A DNA stretch of 21,833 nucleotides from Chara braunii (GCA_003427395.1 BFEA01000847.1:338445-360277), one strand, 5' to 3'; positions 8,460 through 18,275 are shown, counted from the first letter of the stretch. Numbers and translations are program-made. The notes: generated from the sequence alone by a model not told the origin.

Positions 8460-9278
8460 TTGAATGTTATAGTCCGTGACAGCCGTCAAAGTCAAACCCC
8501 TTGAGTTCTCTCCACGCCCTGGATGGTGAAACTGGTCTTCAGGGCAATAAGAGACGATTGCCACCACAGGTATGAACCTGTGTACCACCCACTCTCCACA
8601 AGATGCAGAAGAGGGTGTGGTGATCAACCGCCTTGGTGGTTGTTTAGCGTCAAGAGATTAACCCCTCAAGGCGCGTGTCAGCTGACACTTGAGTGTCGAA
8701 ATGTGACCCGCGAGATCATCGAGGGTCGCATGATTTTTGGGTACTACGTAGTACTCCATCGCTGCGATTGCTTGAGTATGCTCGCATGGCCAGTTGATAT
8801 GAGAAGGTCTAAAGTCCAGCGCGCGATACCTATCTGACTCTCGCTTCAGAAGGTTATGGGTTGGATACTGAAGGGGCTATGAGTGGTGTCGTGTTGTGGT
8901 GTCGTTGCGTGTTTGTGGATGTGAGTGTCGTGGTGTAACGCGTGGTTTGTGTGATGTGTCCTTGTTGACCGGCGTCGAGTCGCGTTTGGAACCTCAGTCC
9001 CCCAGTGTGTCGATTCACGTACGGGTTCAATTTTTGGGCGTTCGACCGCTCGTACCCCCTATGCTACAGCGAACGAGAAACGCCCTNGGCTGGGCCACCT
9101 CTGCAATTGCATACGAAAAACCTTCGCATGTGGTTCAGTAGCTCGGCGGGGATACGCCCACCCAAGGGATGATGAAAACTCCCGCAGGTGGACGTAAGCG
9201 GTGCCTCGCGTGACCCTGTCCTGTCGTAGGGGCTCGCGAGAGGTACGGCTGACGCACTCGACCGGAGCTGCAAACGCT
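8460..9278 (+). repeat. Best-conserved inner core of left arm
   Basis: This 0.8 kb matches 9352-10155 in reverse complement with only small gaps. It includes CCACCCACTCTCC near 8588, TTAACCCCTCAAGGCGCGTG near 8658, the self-complementary GACACTTGAGTGTC at 8684-8697, the shared GTTATGGGTTGGATACT near 8853, and the GC-rich block 8925-9278. The last block recurs a third time at about 17770-18275. A plus-strand open frame of 104 codons (8523-8837) exists, but the right arm breaks the corresponding frame with an early stop, so it is probably not a gene. Confidence 0.85.
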
Positions 9279-9298
9279 CTCCGCGACAAGTTATGCAA
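9059..9298 (-). other. Open frame shared by both arms, left copy, probably non-coding
   Basis: This minus-strand frame and the plus-strand frame starting at 9307 read outward from the centre and share peptide blocks such as TSREPLRQ and WAYPRRAT. No protein family is recognised. Comparing the two arms over the 42-codon block ending in that second peptide, the differences fall about equally on first, second and third codon positions (5, 4 and 6 by my count). That is not the pattern of coding constraint. The third copy near 18.06 kb has a stop in the same frame. The shared frame is best explained by DNA-level similarity. Confidence 0.3.
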
Positions 9299-9351
9299 AA
9301 TCTTGCGTGACGCGGCCGGGAGGGTCCCCGTGCGGGACCAATGCGCTCGTT
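9279..9351. other. Unpaired centre of the giant palindrome
   Basis: The 73 bases between the innermost matching blocks (AAACGCT at 9272-9278 and AGCGTTG at 9352-9358) do not pair with each other. They contain TGCGTGACGCGGCCGGGAGG near 9304. The single-sided third copy carries a related run (GCGTGAC, GGTCGGGAGGG) near 18215. The spacer is therefore part of the ancestral element rather than filler. Confidence 0.7.
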
Positions 9352-9633
9352 AGCGTTGCCGCTCTAGCCGAATGCGCCAGCCATACCTCTCGCGAACCCC
9401 TACGACAGAATAGGGCCACGCGAGGTACAACTTACCTCCACCTGCAGGAGTTGTCACCATCCCTTAGGTGGGCGTATCCCCGCCGAGCTACCTGTCCACA
9501 ATACGAAAACTTTTACATGCAATCACAGAGGCGGACCAGCCGAAGGCGTTTTCTCGTACGCTGTAGCATACGGGGTACGCGGAGTTCCATGCCATTATCG
9601 GCCCGTACGCAAGCCGACACACTGGGGGGCTGA
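9307..9633 (+). other. Open frame shared by both arms, right copy, probably non-coding
   Basis: This 108-codon plus-strand frame starts 8 bp from the oppositely oriented frame ending at 9298, so the two would be head to head. Residue blocks are shared with the left copy but no domain is recognised. The even spread of differences over codon positions, and a stop in the third copy, argue against a real protein. Confidence 0.3.
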
Positions 9634-10159
9634 AGTCCCAAGCGCGATTCGTCGTCGGTCGATTTGGACACATCCTTCTTACCATGCGTTACACCACGCC
9701 ATAACAAAAATAAGATCAATCATAAAAAAAAAAAAACACTCCTAGTCCCTTTAGTATCCAACCCATAACCTTCTAATAAGGAAATCGGTTAGATATCGCG
9801 CTCGTGTCTTAAAATAAAATTACGCGGATGCAAGGCTTTCTCATATCGACTAGCCATACAAGCATTCGCAAGCAGTCGCAATGATGGTGTACTATGTAGT
9901 ACCCATAATCACGTGGTCCTCGATGGTCTCGAGGGTCGCGCTCGACACTCAAGTGTCGGCTGACACGCGCCTTGAGGGGTTAATCTCTGGACGCTAAACA
10001 ATCGTCAAGGCGGTTGAGAACCTCACCCTCTTCTGCATCCTGCGGAGAGTGGGTGGTACACAGGTTCCGGCCTGTGGTGGCAGTCAACCCTTATGGCCAT
10101 GGAGACAAGCTTCATCATCCAGGGTCTGGAGAGAAGTCAAGGGGTTTGAATTTGACGGC

Positions 10160-10490
10160 TGCCATAGACATCAACGTCCAACTATAAAAGTTAACAAGCA
10201 AAATCACTCAGTAAATAAACATGCATCCTAATACCCATATTTATTTAGAACTCAAGATAAATAAAAGAAGGGAAAAATAAACCCATCGGGTATGCAGATC
10301 GCGCGACACATGGTTGTCATTCTTATTGTCTTCAAAGTAAGACTCGTACAAAGGCTAAAAAATACTAACCTGCATAAACACATGCACATACGAAAGTCAC
10401 ATTGTCATGCACCAATGTGGTCAACTTTAGTGTTCCCTGTAACTCACATCACGCATCATACACTCAGGCCCCAACCATTGTCCAAGTTTT
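10160..10490. other. Right-arm segment with little left-arm match
   Basis: AT-rich DNA without recognisable genes. It occupies the position where the left arm carries 7560-7888 and the MITE, and aligns poorly with either. Short frames on the plus strand show no motif. Confidence 0.45.
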
Positions 10491-10879
10491 TATAAAAACC
10501 CATCAGTTCTTTATAATGGTCATTAGAAAAAGTCTGCTTAAGACCTTCAAAGAAACATATCAAATCTCAGGGCTAAGGCATTCAAGCTGAAGTACAGCTG
10601 CAAACAAAGTTGTGTCGTGAGCCAACAAGTCAGCGATCAACCAAAACCGACCTGTTATCAAAGGTAACAGAAGATGATCCTCATACGACCGAGTTAAACT
10701 AGTCAGATATTGAATAAAAAACGACCAAGAAGGACCTGTTACACAATACAGGTCAAATCCCAAATACTTGAACTTTAAGTGTAAGAAGAACAAATCCCCA
10801 TATCACATCTTACTCAAAATCTTGTAAGACTAGATCTTAAATCTCTCTCTCCAAAAGACCTCAAAGAATAAAGAAAATT

Positions 10880-11700
10880 CTGGCAGCATCTCCCTTATAC
10901 AGGGTGGATTGCCAAAAATTCTCCTACCAGAATATAATCTAACTGTTCAAAACTAAGAAAATTTCGGCAGCGCTTCCCGTATGAGAAGTGTCTTTTCAGA
11001 ATTTATACGAGGTTAAATATAAAATATAGAAATAACTCTGACTTCACAAAGTCAAATTTTGTTCAACTCCGTGATTTAGTAAAATTTTGGGCAGCACCTC
11101 CCCTAGAAAAGTAGACTTCCCAGATTTTAACTAAGCCAGATATAAACTCAAACAAAAGTTGAACTTTTGAAAGTCAAAATTTGACCAACTCCTTGGTTTT
11201 GTAGAAATTTCGACAGTGCTTCTCGTAGGAAAAGTAACTTTCCAAAATTTATACAGCGCCAAGTAAAATAAATGATATAAGAAAATGCGATAACTTAAAC
11301 TAAGTAAAATAAACTTGGTTTTGTAGAAATTTCAACGACGCTTCCCGTAGGAAAAGTAGCTTTCCAAAATTTNNNNNNNNNNNNNNNNNNNNNNNNNNNN
11401 NNNNNNNNNNNNNNNNNNNNNNNNNNNNNNNNNNNNNNNNNNNNNNNNNNNNNNNNNNNNNNNNNNNNNNNNNNNNNNNNNNNNNNNNNNNNNNNNNNNN
11501 NNNNNNNNNNNNNNNNNNNNNNNNNNNNNNNNNNNNNNNNNNNNNNNNNNNNNNNNNNNNNNNNNNNNNNNNNNNNNCCCGTAGGAAAAGTAGCTTTCCA
11601 AAATTTATACAGCGCCCAGTAAAATAAATGATTTAAGAAAATGCGATAACTTAAACTAAGTAAAATAAACTTAACTCAGAAAATGCAAAAATTGAACTAA
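10880..11700. repeat. 120-bp periodic repeat, right arm, expanded
   Basis: Reverse-complement copies of the left-arm motif (AAATTTCGGCAGCGCTTCCC and variants) occur near 10880, 10965, 11087, 11206, 11325 and, beyond the gap, ending near 11578. Spacings after the first are about 119-122 bp. The two units next to the gap are nearly identical, for example CCCGTAGGAAAAGTAGC at 11344 and 11578. The right arm has at least two more copies than the left. Confidence 0.8.
11373..11577. other. Assembly gap (205 N)
   Basis: A run of 205 N is flanked on both sides by the same repeat sequence (GTAGGAAAAGTAGCTTTCC). The gap probably marks a collapsed or unresolved tandem expansion of the 120-bp unit. Confidence 0.95.
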
Positions 11701-11960
11701 CTTCTACAGCTCCAGCACGTGGCGAACACTGACAAACTACTCTATTAAGCAACAAAAATAGACAGAACTTGAACAAAAGACAAGGCTTTGCTAACAAGCA
11801 TGTCATGTCAACAACTCATTCAGGCAGTTCAAAAACAAGGGTTCGTTCATCCAACGTGTTCATCTTTCATTTGCCCTGATCACAGAAACATTAGTCCCGT
11901 ATCTTACTTGGTTGATTATCTTTCAAAGTTGTTCTCAGTCAATCCCATGCAAGATGACAA
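11701..11960. other. Right-arm segment between two repeat arrays
   Basis: The beginning matches the left arm at 6695-6770. The rest is unassigned. A 76-codon plus-strand frame (11788-12018) runs into the 67-bp array and has no recognisable domain. Confidence 0.4.
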
Positions 11961-12755
11961 ACTTAGCAAGGCGACCGAATCATTCCGAACGACCTCATTT
12001 TCAGCCCCAGTTCAATGACTTAGGCAAAACGAGCAAAGCGACCCGATCAGTCTGCATGACCTCATTTTCAGCCCCAGTTCAATGGCTTAGGCAAAACGAG
12101 CTAGGCAACCGCATCAGTCTGGAGGACCTCATTTCCAACCCCAGTTTAATGTCTTAAGCAAAACGAGCAAGGCGACCGAATCAGTCTGGAGGACCTCATT
12201 TCCAGCCCCAGTTCAATGGCTTAGGCAAATGAGCAAGGCGACCGGATCAGTTTAGAGGACCTCATTTCCAGCCCCAGTTCAATGTCTTAGGCAAAATGAG
12301 CAAGGCGACCAGACCAGTCTCGAGGACCTCATTTCCATCGCCAGTTCAATGTCTTAGGCAAAATGAGTAAGGCGACCGGATCAGTCTGAGGACCTTATTT
12401 CCATCCTTAGTTCAATGTCTTAGGCAAACGAGCAAGGCGACCGGGTCAATCTGGAGGACCTCATTTCCAGTCTCAGTTCAATGTCTTAGGCAAAATGAGC
12501 AAGGCGACCGGATAAGTACGAAGAACCTCATTTCCAGCCCCAGTTCAATGTCTTAGACAAAACGAGCAAGGCGACCGGATCAGTCTGGAGGACCTCATTT
12601 CCAGCCCCAATTCAATGTTTTAGGTAAAACGAGCAAGGCGATCGGATCAGTCCGAAAGACCTCATTTCCAGCCCCAGTTCAATGTCTTAGGCAAAACGAG
12701 CAAGGTGACCGGATCAGTCTGGAGGACCTCAGTTCCAGCCCCAGTTCAAATCATC
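11960..12755 (+). repeat. 67-bp minisatellite, about 12 copies
   Basis: The hexamer GCGACC or a one-base variant recurs at 11971, 12038, 12104, 12172, 12238, 12305, 12372, 12437, 12504, 12571, 12638 and 12705, spaced 65-68 bp. The unit reads roughly GAGCAAGGCGACCGGATCAG, TCTGGAGGACCTCATTTCCA, GCCCCAGTTCAATGTCTTAG, GCAAAAC. CTGGA and TCCAG within the unit can pair around a 10-base loop, but variants in other units break this pairing. Unlike the left-arm array, there is no sign that structure is maintained. Confidence 0.9.
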
Positions 12756-13430
12756 GCAAGGAGACATCGTGGATTCCATTTTAGGCAGATAAATTTAGAC
12801 AAACATAGTAAATTCTCTCTGATTCAATTAAAAACCTGAATTAAAGTAAAAGAAATATACAGAAGTCAAAACTCAATCAAACTAAATGAAGGGTGGTATA
12901 GAGAGGGGTATATGGGATCCTAAGGGAGATCGCGTCGGCTTGCCTCAAAGTTCCCTGCCTCCAGGGTCCCACCTGAACCCCGGCAGAGCTCCCACAATCG
13001 GTGGGGCGAACCTCCCACAGAGGCTTTGGCACGGATTACGAGTTTCAATCCCGCATGCCGCCTTCCTCTCTGAACCAAAAGACTAGACTGAGAGTGAGAC
13101 GGGCAGAAGGAGAGAGATTGAGTCACTCAGATACAAGATAGATGCGCTCAGACTCGCATGAGAGGGCCTTGATTCCTTCACTCGCCTCAGGGCCCCGCAA
13201 TGGCGGCCAAATACGCAAGTAAGATGGTAAGACCGAAGTCAAAACGCAAAGTTCCGACTTTCTGACGATCCTCAAAATCGCAATGGTAACCCCTGTTGTA
13301 GAGTCTGACCACTTCCCCAAGTTGCAACGTCGTTCCTCCTGGCCAAACTTGTTGCTACGTAGCTTGGAAAGGCCGCGTTCAAATAGAACGCATCCCTGTG
13401 CTCTATTCGAGTTGTAGGCAAAAGGCGGCA
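12756..13430 (+). repeat. Outer conserved block of right arm
   Basis: The part 12950-13240 matches the reverse complement of about 4780-5070. Shared segments include TTCCCTGCCTCCAG, CGGCAGAGCTCCC, GCCGCCTTCCTCTC and GGCGGCCAAATACGC (GGTGGCCAAATACGC on the left). Similarity continues through CGTCGTTCC to the hairpin at 13380-13413 and then ends. Frames on both strands are not conserved between the arms, so this looks like non-coding element sequence. Confidence 0.75.
13380..13413. repeat. Mirror copy of the outer hairpin
   Basis: CAAATAGA at 13380-13387 pairs with TCTATTCG near 13402-13409 around a spacer. It is the counterpart of the stronger hairpin at 4607-4642. Confidence 0.6.
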
Positions 13431-13477
13431 AACCCCGGCAAGTACGCAACGTGCTCAGTAGCTGTGTGCAGAATTGG

Positions 13478-13710
13478 GCATAACAACAATGCCAAGCAGG
13501 AGCTCAGGGAAGGACAAGGTGCAGTGCCAAATAGTAGTACCCAACTTCACACAGCAAGGCACAGCGTATGCAAAAAAAAACCTATGTTTGAGCTCACAAC
13601 GCCTGCACAAAAATGCCAAGCATTGAGACCTATGTTTGGGCATAACAACAATGCCAAGCATTGAGACCTATGTTTGAGCTCACAACGCCTGCACAAAAAT
13701 GCACAGCACA
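13478..13710 (+). repeat. Interleaved direct repeats
   Basis: Two segments alternate. One is GGGCATAACAACAATGCCAA plus GC, near 13478 and 13638. The other is CCTATGTTTGAGCTCACAAC followed by GCCTGCACAAAAATGC, at 13581 and 13667, an 86-bp offset. CATTGAGACCTATGTTTG joins them twice. This is a local block duplication. Confidence 0.85.
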
Positions 13711-14660
13711 CGCACAATAGCTCTTGGCTCGGAAGGGGACAGTGTTTTCCTTAACACAACAGCAAAGATTGCCCAACTTAACAACGATGCAGTGACCACA
13801 CAATAGCGGCGAATAGCAGGTCGAGGCAAGACTCAATCAGCAGCAGCTTCAAACAAAAAGAAGGCAACTGCCTTCATTCTGTCCAACAGTACTTGGAGAA
13901 GAACCCACTGCCCCGCTGAAACAAGCGGCAACAGTCTTAGGCTTCGATAGCAGAACCCAACAGTCGGGGACCAACCCTCGCTGCAGCCTGTATAAAGTCA
14001 AACATAGGTCTCCAAAGAAAAGCTACAACAACAATTTTGAGCTTCAACACTGTCACACCCTGTCTCGACAGCAACATCATTGTTGTGTAATCGCAGGCAG
14101 AACCAGATTGCCGACTGCAACGACAAACAACTTCCCGACCCTAGCAACCACGAGTCTGGCCTACTGCAGAATGATCACGTATCTCCTGCTGAAGTATGGA
14201 AGAATACACCGTTCAACTTTACGTTGCTATCCCCCAACCCATCACGACTTCCTGGTATGTACTCTCGATTCTTTCTCCTTCTGTCTCTTTTCTCTCCAAG
14301 GAGAACGAGCGATAGCGGAATGACAAAACTCCTGAACGCAAATTCACTTTGAAAACCAGCAAAAATGCCGCCTCAACTAAGTCCCCAGGTAATAATCATC
14401 TTAGGTCCCTGCAGCCGGCTGCTGACTTCCGGCGACCTCCTAGTCCATGTTCGGATGTAGGTGAGCTGTCCTCTCTCACTCTCCTTCACCTGTCCCTCTC
14501 TGAATGTCCTTAGCCCGGAGATCAGACCAGGCTCACTCGGCTTTGGCTTCCTGCAGCGTAAGCAGGCAGGAACGAATGCGGTTGGCTGGAGGTGATTGAG
14601 TCCTTAAATGCAGATTCGACTGTGCAGATCTTCGCCCTGACCAAGTACGTGCCCCGCACT
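13711..14660. other. Intergenic, no gene recognised
   Basis: A 90-codon plus-strand frame (14080-14352) and a 71-codon frame overlapping it show no motif or family resemblance. TATAAA occurs near 13990 but there is no convincing transcription unit after it. Confidence 0.45.
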
Positions 14661-14664
14661 CACT

Positions 14665-14666
14665 TT

Positions 14667-14720
<54 letters not shown>
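14665..14720. repeat. (TC)n microsatellite
   Basis: An almost pure TC run of about 50 bp. Minus-strand Arg/Glu-rich frames over it are artefacts of the repeat. Confidence 0.95.
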
Positions 14721-14723
<3 letters not shown>

Positions 14724-15640
14724 CCTAGCCCACGGTAGCGGCCAGGTTTGCTCTAGCCCGTAGTATGAGAAAACGGGCACAACCCGTCGAGGATGGTTAT
14801 AACAAAGAGCAGTCGAGCCACAATAAAAAAAAAAGATGAGACGAACGGGAGGGGCAACGACAGACTCTCTTCTCCTCGTCGATCTCCCCCCCCTTCTCAC
14901 TTCTCTCTCTTTGCTGCACTCGTTCCGCCCGCTGCTCAACCCTCAGTTCACGAGCGCACTTGGCGGCTTTCCATGCCAGGTTCGTTCAAGACTTNAGTAA
15001 ACGAATCCGAGGTATGCACCATGATCGGGATAAACCTTGATCAGCATGATGACAATCGCGACCNCGATAGCAGCAAGACGAGGGGAATATAACTTCGAAG
15101 TTGGAGCTAAGTACTCTTGAAGAAAAATGAGAATGAATATTCAGCTAGAACGCGAGTAGGTTCATTCCCTCCCCCCTTCTCATGCCTCTCACTCTTGCCA
15201 ACGCATTTCTGAAGATTGATCAATAACGGTGAGCAGCAAGGACATCAGTCAGGCCGGNGTCACGACGGCGAGCATNAATAAAAACCAGCACTCCACCCAG
15301 CAGCCTCACGATTGTGGCAGTGCTGCTGGGCATTCACTTGAGTGAATGCTGGCTGGCTGCTGTATGCTGTTGGAGAGGGGCAGTGCTGCCGGTGGAGGTG
15401 CTGGAGCGAAGAGTGGAGGTCTGCAGGATGAGGGGAGACTCTGCTGAAGGAGGAAAAGAGAGGCAGCCATAGCCAAGGGCCGAAGGCTCTATGCCCCACC
15501 CTTGTGCGCGTGCTGTGTGTGTGGGCTGGTGCTGCGACGGTAAGGTTGCGTCAGGGTCCGGAGGATGTGGTAAGCGGCACCTATTCTAGGGGGGTTGTGC
15601 TGTCGAACTGCTGTCGCGGCGTCAAGACCTTCCTAAAGGA
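14721..15640. other. Intergenic, no gene recognised
   Basis: Mixed composition with several isolated Ns (14995, 15064, 15258, 15276). The only distinct structure is a 9-bp stem (GCATTCACT at 15330-15338, AGTGAATGC at 15341-15349) separated by two bases, set in CAG/CTG-rich flanks. Overlapping short frames show no known domain. Confidence 0.45.
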
Positions 15641-15850
15641 AGATGCTGCCGGATTTGCTGCATGGCGTCACTATTTTTTTTTGTGAGTGTGGGGAGGTGT
15701 TGTTCGATCAGCGACACTGCAACGAAAGTGTATCCGGTGGAGCTACGCTGCTGAAATTTTGACTTGGCGGCAATTTTTTTAAGTGGAAGTACTGTCCGTT
15801 TGGAGGCACGGCAACGGCGGCAGTGCTGCCGGAATTTTGCGGTGTGGTGG
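15641..15850. repeat. Weak GCTGCCGGAATTT repeats, about 93-100 bp apart
   Basis: GATGCTGCCGGATTTG near 15642, ACGCTGCTGAAATTTTG near 15744 and AGTGCTGCCGGAATTTTGCG near 15829 share a core. The core resembles the 120-bp motif of the palindrome arms (GCGCTGCCGAAATTT). The flanks do not align well. Confidence 0.4.
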
Positions 15851-17170
15851 AACCGTTTTTGTTTTGGTGTGTGATTAGGCAGTGATGTCGCACGACGGCG
15901 TGGTACCGGTGACGACACGGCGAGCGGTAACTCCGCCATGAATGTTTTGTGGTGCGCGGCGGTTATGGTGGATCCCAGTATGGCCTAGAGGTTGAGTTGG
16001 CGTTGGTGCATGATGGGGACCGTGCGGCAGTGGTGCGTGAACGGGCGACATGAAGAGAGCACGGAGTGAGTGCTCGCGACAGTGGCTATTGGAGTTGTGG
16101 CACTTGCGGTTTGCGCTGGAAGGACATCTTTTTTTGGGGGGGGGGCTCACGACACATGCGATTTTCAGCCAAGGCCAACTCTATTTTTTTTGCGGCGCGC
16201 AGTGCGAGCGGTTTTGAGTTTTGAACCATCAGGTATTGCGGCGATGGTGTGGGACTGCACTGGGACCACTCGGGACCATCTTGGGACTGAGTGGGGCCAA
16301 CTTGGGGTGCGGACAAGATGGATTTGAGGTGACATGGACTTGTGGTTGGTTGGAGAGTGTCCTTGGAGGACGTGGTGCAGTAGGGACTGCGTTGAGACTG
16401 TTAGGATGTTAAGGCGACATGAGATTGGATCATGGGAGCGCCCTCTTTAAGGTTTATTTCATTCATACATCTCAGTGGACCCAACTTTGGTGAGATTGAG
16501 CACTTGGAAAAGGACGCGGACCGTCATTAAGAAGAAAGGTCACAACTTGTAAGTTGTGTGCTGCATATTCTTTTGCGGCAGTTTTTTTATTTATTGTAAT
16601 ATTACTCGGTTTTGTTGAGTGAGCCGGATTCAAACTTCACTCAAGGTCAGTTGAATGACTCAGATCTTCCTTCACACCTGCGTGAACCCACACTTTGCTT
16701 GACCTAGTTTTTTTTTTAATGTTCAAAAGAAAAAACAGAGGAAAGTTGTGCGCGTCATGCATGTGAACGGAAAGGTTTGACTTGAGTATGGGATTGTACT
16801 GTTTTCTTTTGAACTTGTTTTCTTTGCGTGTTGTGCAGGTAGGTAGAAGGGTGCCTATAAAGAAAATTGATTATGTTTATTTGAGATGAAGAAAATGATT
16901 GTCCTCTTTCCATATTTTATATGTCTGCATGTTAAAAGCACTTGTGTTTCGAAATGAATAATCTCAATGAGTGTTGTGAAAAAAACTTGTGAATATAATG
17001 AAGATTTGGTCAATTGGACTTAACTTTTCCCCAGGATTGATGCTTTTTATCCCGAATGACCTTATCTACCTGTACTTGTCCAAATGATTCTTATTCTCTA
17101 TCTCCTCTGATTTTATTTCGTCCAAGTTACCCTGAACTCAGGAGGAATAATAATAATTGAAAGCTACTTG
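15851..17170. other. Intergenic, no gene recognised
   Basis: GC-rich and TGG-rich to about 16430, then AT-rich. No coding domain is seen. Within it, 16251-16312 has an 11-bp rhythm of GGGAC/GGGGC blocks. Confidence 0.45.
16251..16312. repeat. 11-bp minisatellite
   Basis: Six successive blocks beginning GGG (GGGACTGCACT, GGGACCACTC, GGGACCATCTT, GGGACTGAGTG, GGGGCCAACTT and a partial one) are spaced 10-11 bp. Confidence 0.7.
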
Positions 17171-17450
17171 TTAGTGCACACATTCTTTTTCTTTAGGAAG
17201 CATATGGGGCGGGACTTTGTTGCTTTAGGAGTCGACCCTGTTATCGACCCAGAGTGGACCGTTCTACGGGAGGGTACTTTGCCGATTGGGTGGAGACGAC
17301 CCGACTTTTGAGATCCGAGTCTTGTGCTCGGACGAGGAGGAGGAGTACCCCATACCACTTCCTAGAGGGAGAGGCATGCGCACTTTAAGCAATGCAGCTG
17401 ATCAAGAATCAACCGCAAAGCAAACTGTCATCCAAAAAAAAGGTTGAAAG
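17170..17450 (+). other. Possible exon-like or transposon coding scrap
   Basis: A pyrimidine tract ending TTCTTTTTCTTTAG at 17183-17196 looks like a 3' splice site. It is followed by an open frame from the ATG at 17204 to TGA at 17309 (35 codons, rich in W, R, D and P). One base further on, another frame continues with an acidic run (DEEEE) and a PRGRG segment up to about 17445. The two could be one coding segment broken by a frameshift. I recognise no family. A retrotransposon gag or linker region is as likely as a host exon. Confidence 0.2.
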
Positions 17451-17764
17451 TGTATGAAGACATAAATGTATGTTGAATCTTAGGTCAACTTTCGGCTGGA
17501 ATAAATGACTTTGGCAACACGTCTCATCAAGTCCTGTCGGTTGCATCAATACTATTGTCAGTAGTCAACTCCTTATTTGCGGATGTATAACTGTTTTACG
17601 GAGTTCGACCCAGGATGGTCGGATTTTATTTGGATCTTGTATCATTGGATGTATCAAATGAAAATTTTGATTATCTTAGTTATCATTTCAGATTGGATAT
17701 GTTCCTCTCAACTACGATCGATTCCTTTTGATGTAACTATGTATGGTTGTTACAACTTTTTTTA

Positions 17765-18275
17765 GATTATGTGTTAAAGGGACTAGGATTAATGTTGGGT
17801 TTCACGCTTGGTCGAGACCGTCCTAGTCGACCGACGTTTGCTCCGCACCTAGGAGATGAACACCTTAGGAACGAACGACGATCGGGTCCGCTTGGCGTTA
17901 ACCAAGTGTATCTATACTACAGCGAACAAGCAAACGCCCTCTACTGACCTACCTCTGCAATTACATTTAAAAGCTTTCACATGTGGGTCCGTAGCTCGGT
18001 AGGGATACGCCCCTAAGGGTGATGACAACCCCTTAGGGAAAAAAACTTATGCCCCGCGGAAACCTATCCTGTCGTAGGGGACCGCGTGATGTACAACTGG
18101 CGCACCCGGCTAGAGCGGCGACGGAACGACGACACCGCAACCGTCTCGGCGGTTCACTGGGTTGTTAAGTGTCGTTCCCAAGTTGTCTTTGTTTTTGTTT
18201 TTGTTTAACTCCAGCGTGACATGGTCGGGAGGGCTCCCGACCTTTGCAAAAAAAGCGGGAGCTGATGCGCTCGAC
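17765..18275 (+). repeat. Third, single-sided copy of the palindrome core
   Basis: Starting at TTAAAGGGACTAGGA near 17774, this segment follows the left arm and the reverse complement of the right arm. Shared marks are GTCGACCGACG near 17826, CTACAGCGAACAAG near 17917, CACCTCTGCAATT-like DNA near 17952, GTAGCTCGGTAGGGATACGC near 17991, CCTGTCGTAGGGG near 18068, and GGCTAGAGCGGC near 18108. After an insertion it resumes with GCGTGACATGGTCGGGAGGG near 18213. It crosses the position of the palindrome centre without turning into an inverted copy. About 250 bp later comes the gypsy reverse transcriptase. Confidence 0.8.

Larger units (their letters stand above)
4600..9278 (+). repeat. Left arm of giant diverged palindrome
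   Basis: Read toward the centre, this arm matches the reverse complement of about 9352-13430 at ordered anchors. These are 4600-4680 with 13340-13420, about 4780-5070 with 12950-13240, 6695-6770 with 11660-11735, 6820-7000 with 11040-11260, 7310-7410 with 10640-10745, 7450-7540 with 10500-10590, 8460-8880 with 9750-10155, and 8925-9278 with 9352-9700. Conservation varies from patchy to near identical. One exact run of 29 bases is 8653-8681 against 9960-9988. The arm is longer than its partner mainly because of a 521-bp MITE and a larger tandem array. No known transposase or polymerase is encoded in it. Confidence 0.85.
9352..13430 (-). repeat. Right arm of giant diverged palindrome
   Basis: This is the inverted partner of 4600-9278; the anchor pairs are given under the left arm. 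Going outward it holds the GC-rich core (9352-9700), a second core block (9750-10155), a weakly matched AT-rich stretch (10160-10490), the expanded 120-bp repeats with an assembly gap (10880-11700), a 67-bp array (11960-12755) and the outer conserved block (12950-13420). A poly-A run at 9725-9737 interrupts similarity where the left arm has GTG-rich DNA (8884-8925). Confidence 0.85.

Noticed and set aside
8523-8837. 104-codon open frame in the left arm
   Set aside because: The corresponding right-arm frame meets a stop within about 35 codons and no domain is recognisable.
13000-13060. Pol III B-box-like string AGTTTCAATCCC
   Set aside because: The surrounding sequence does not fold as a tRNA, and the left-arm homologue changes the box.
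4600-13430. Palindrome as an assembly artefact
   Set aside because: Arms differ by many substitutions, a MITE, different arrays and indels; an artefactual inversion would be nearly identical.
14080-14352. 90-codon plus-strand open frame
   Set aside because: No start context, domain or conserved copy; overlaps another equally long frame.
14533-14939. Minus-strand Arg/Glu-repeat proteins
   Set aside because: Produced by translating the TC microsatellite.
17985-18060. tRNA-like start (GGGTCCGTAGCTCGGTAGGG resembles an acceptor stem plus A box)
   Set aside because: No matching D-stem, anticodon arm, B box (GGTTCGANTCC) or 3' acceptor strand follows; the two other copies keep the A-box-like string but also no cloverleaf.
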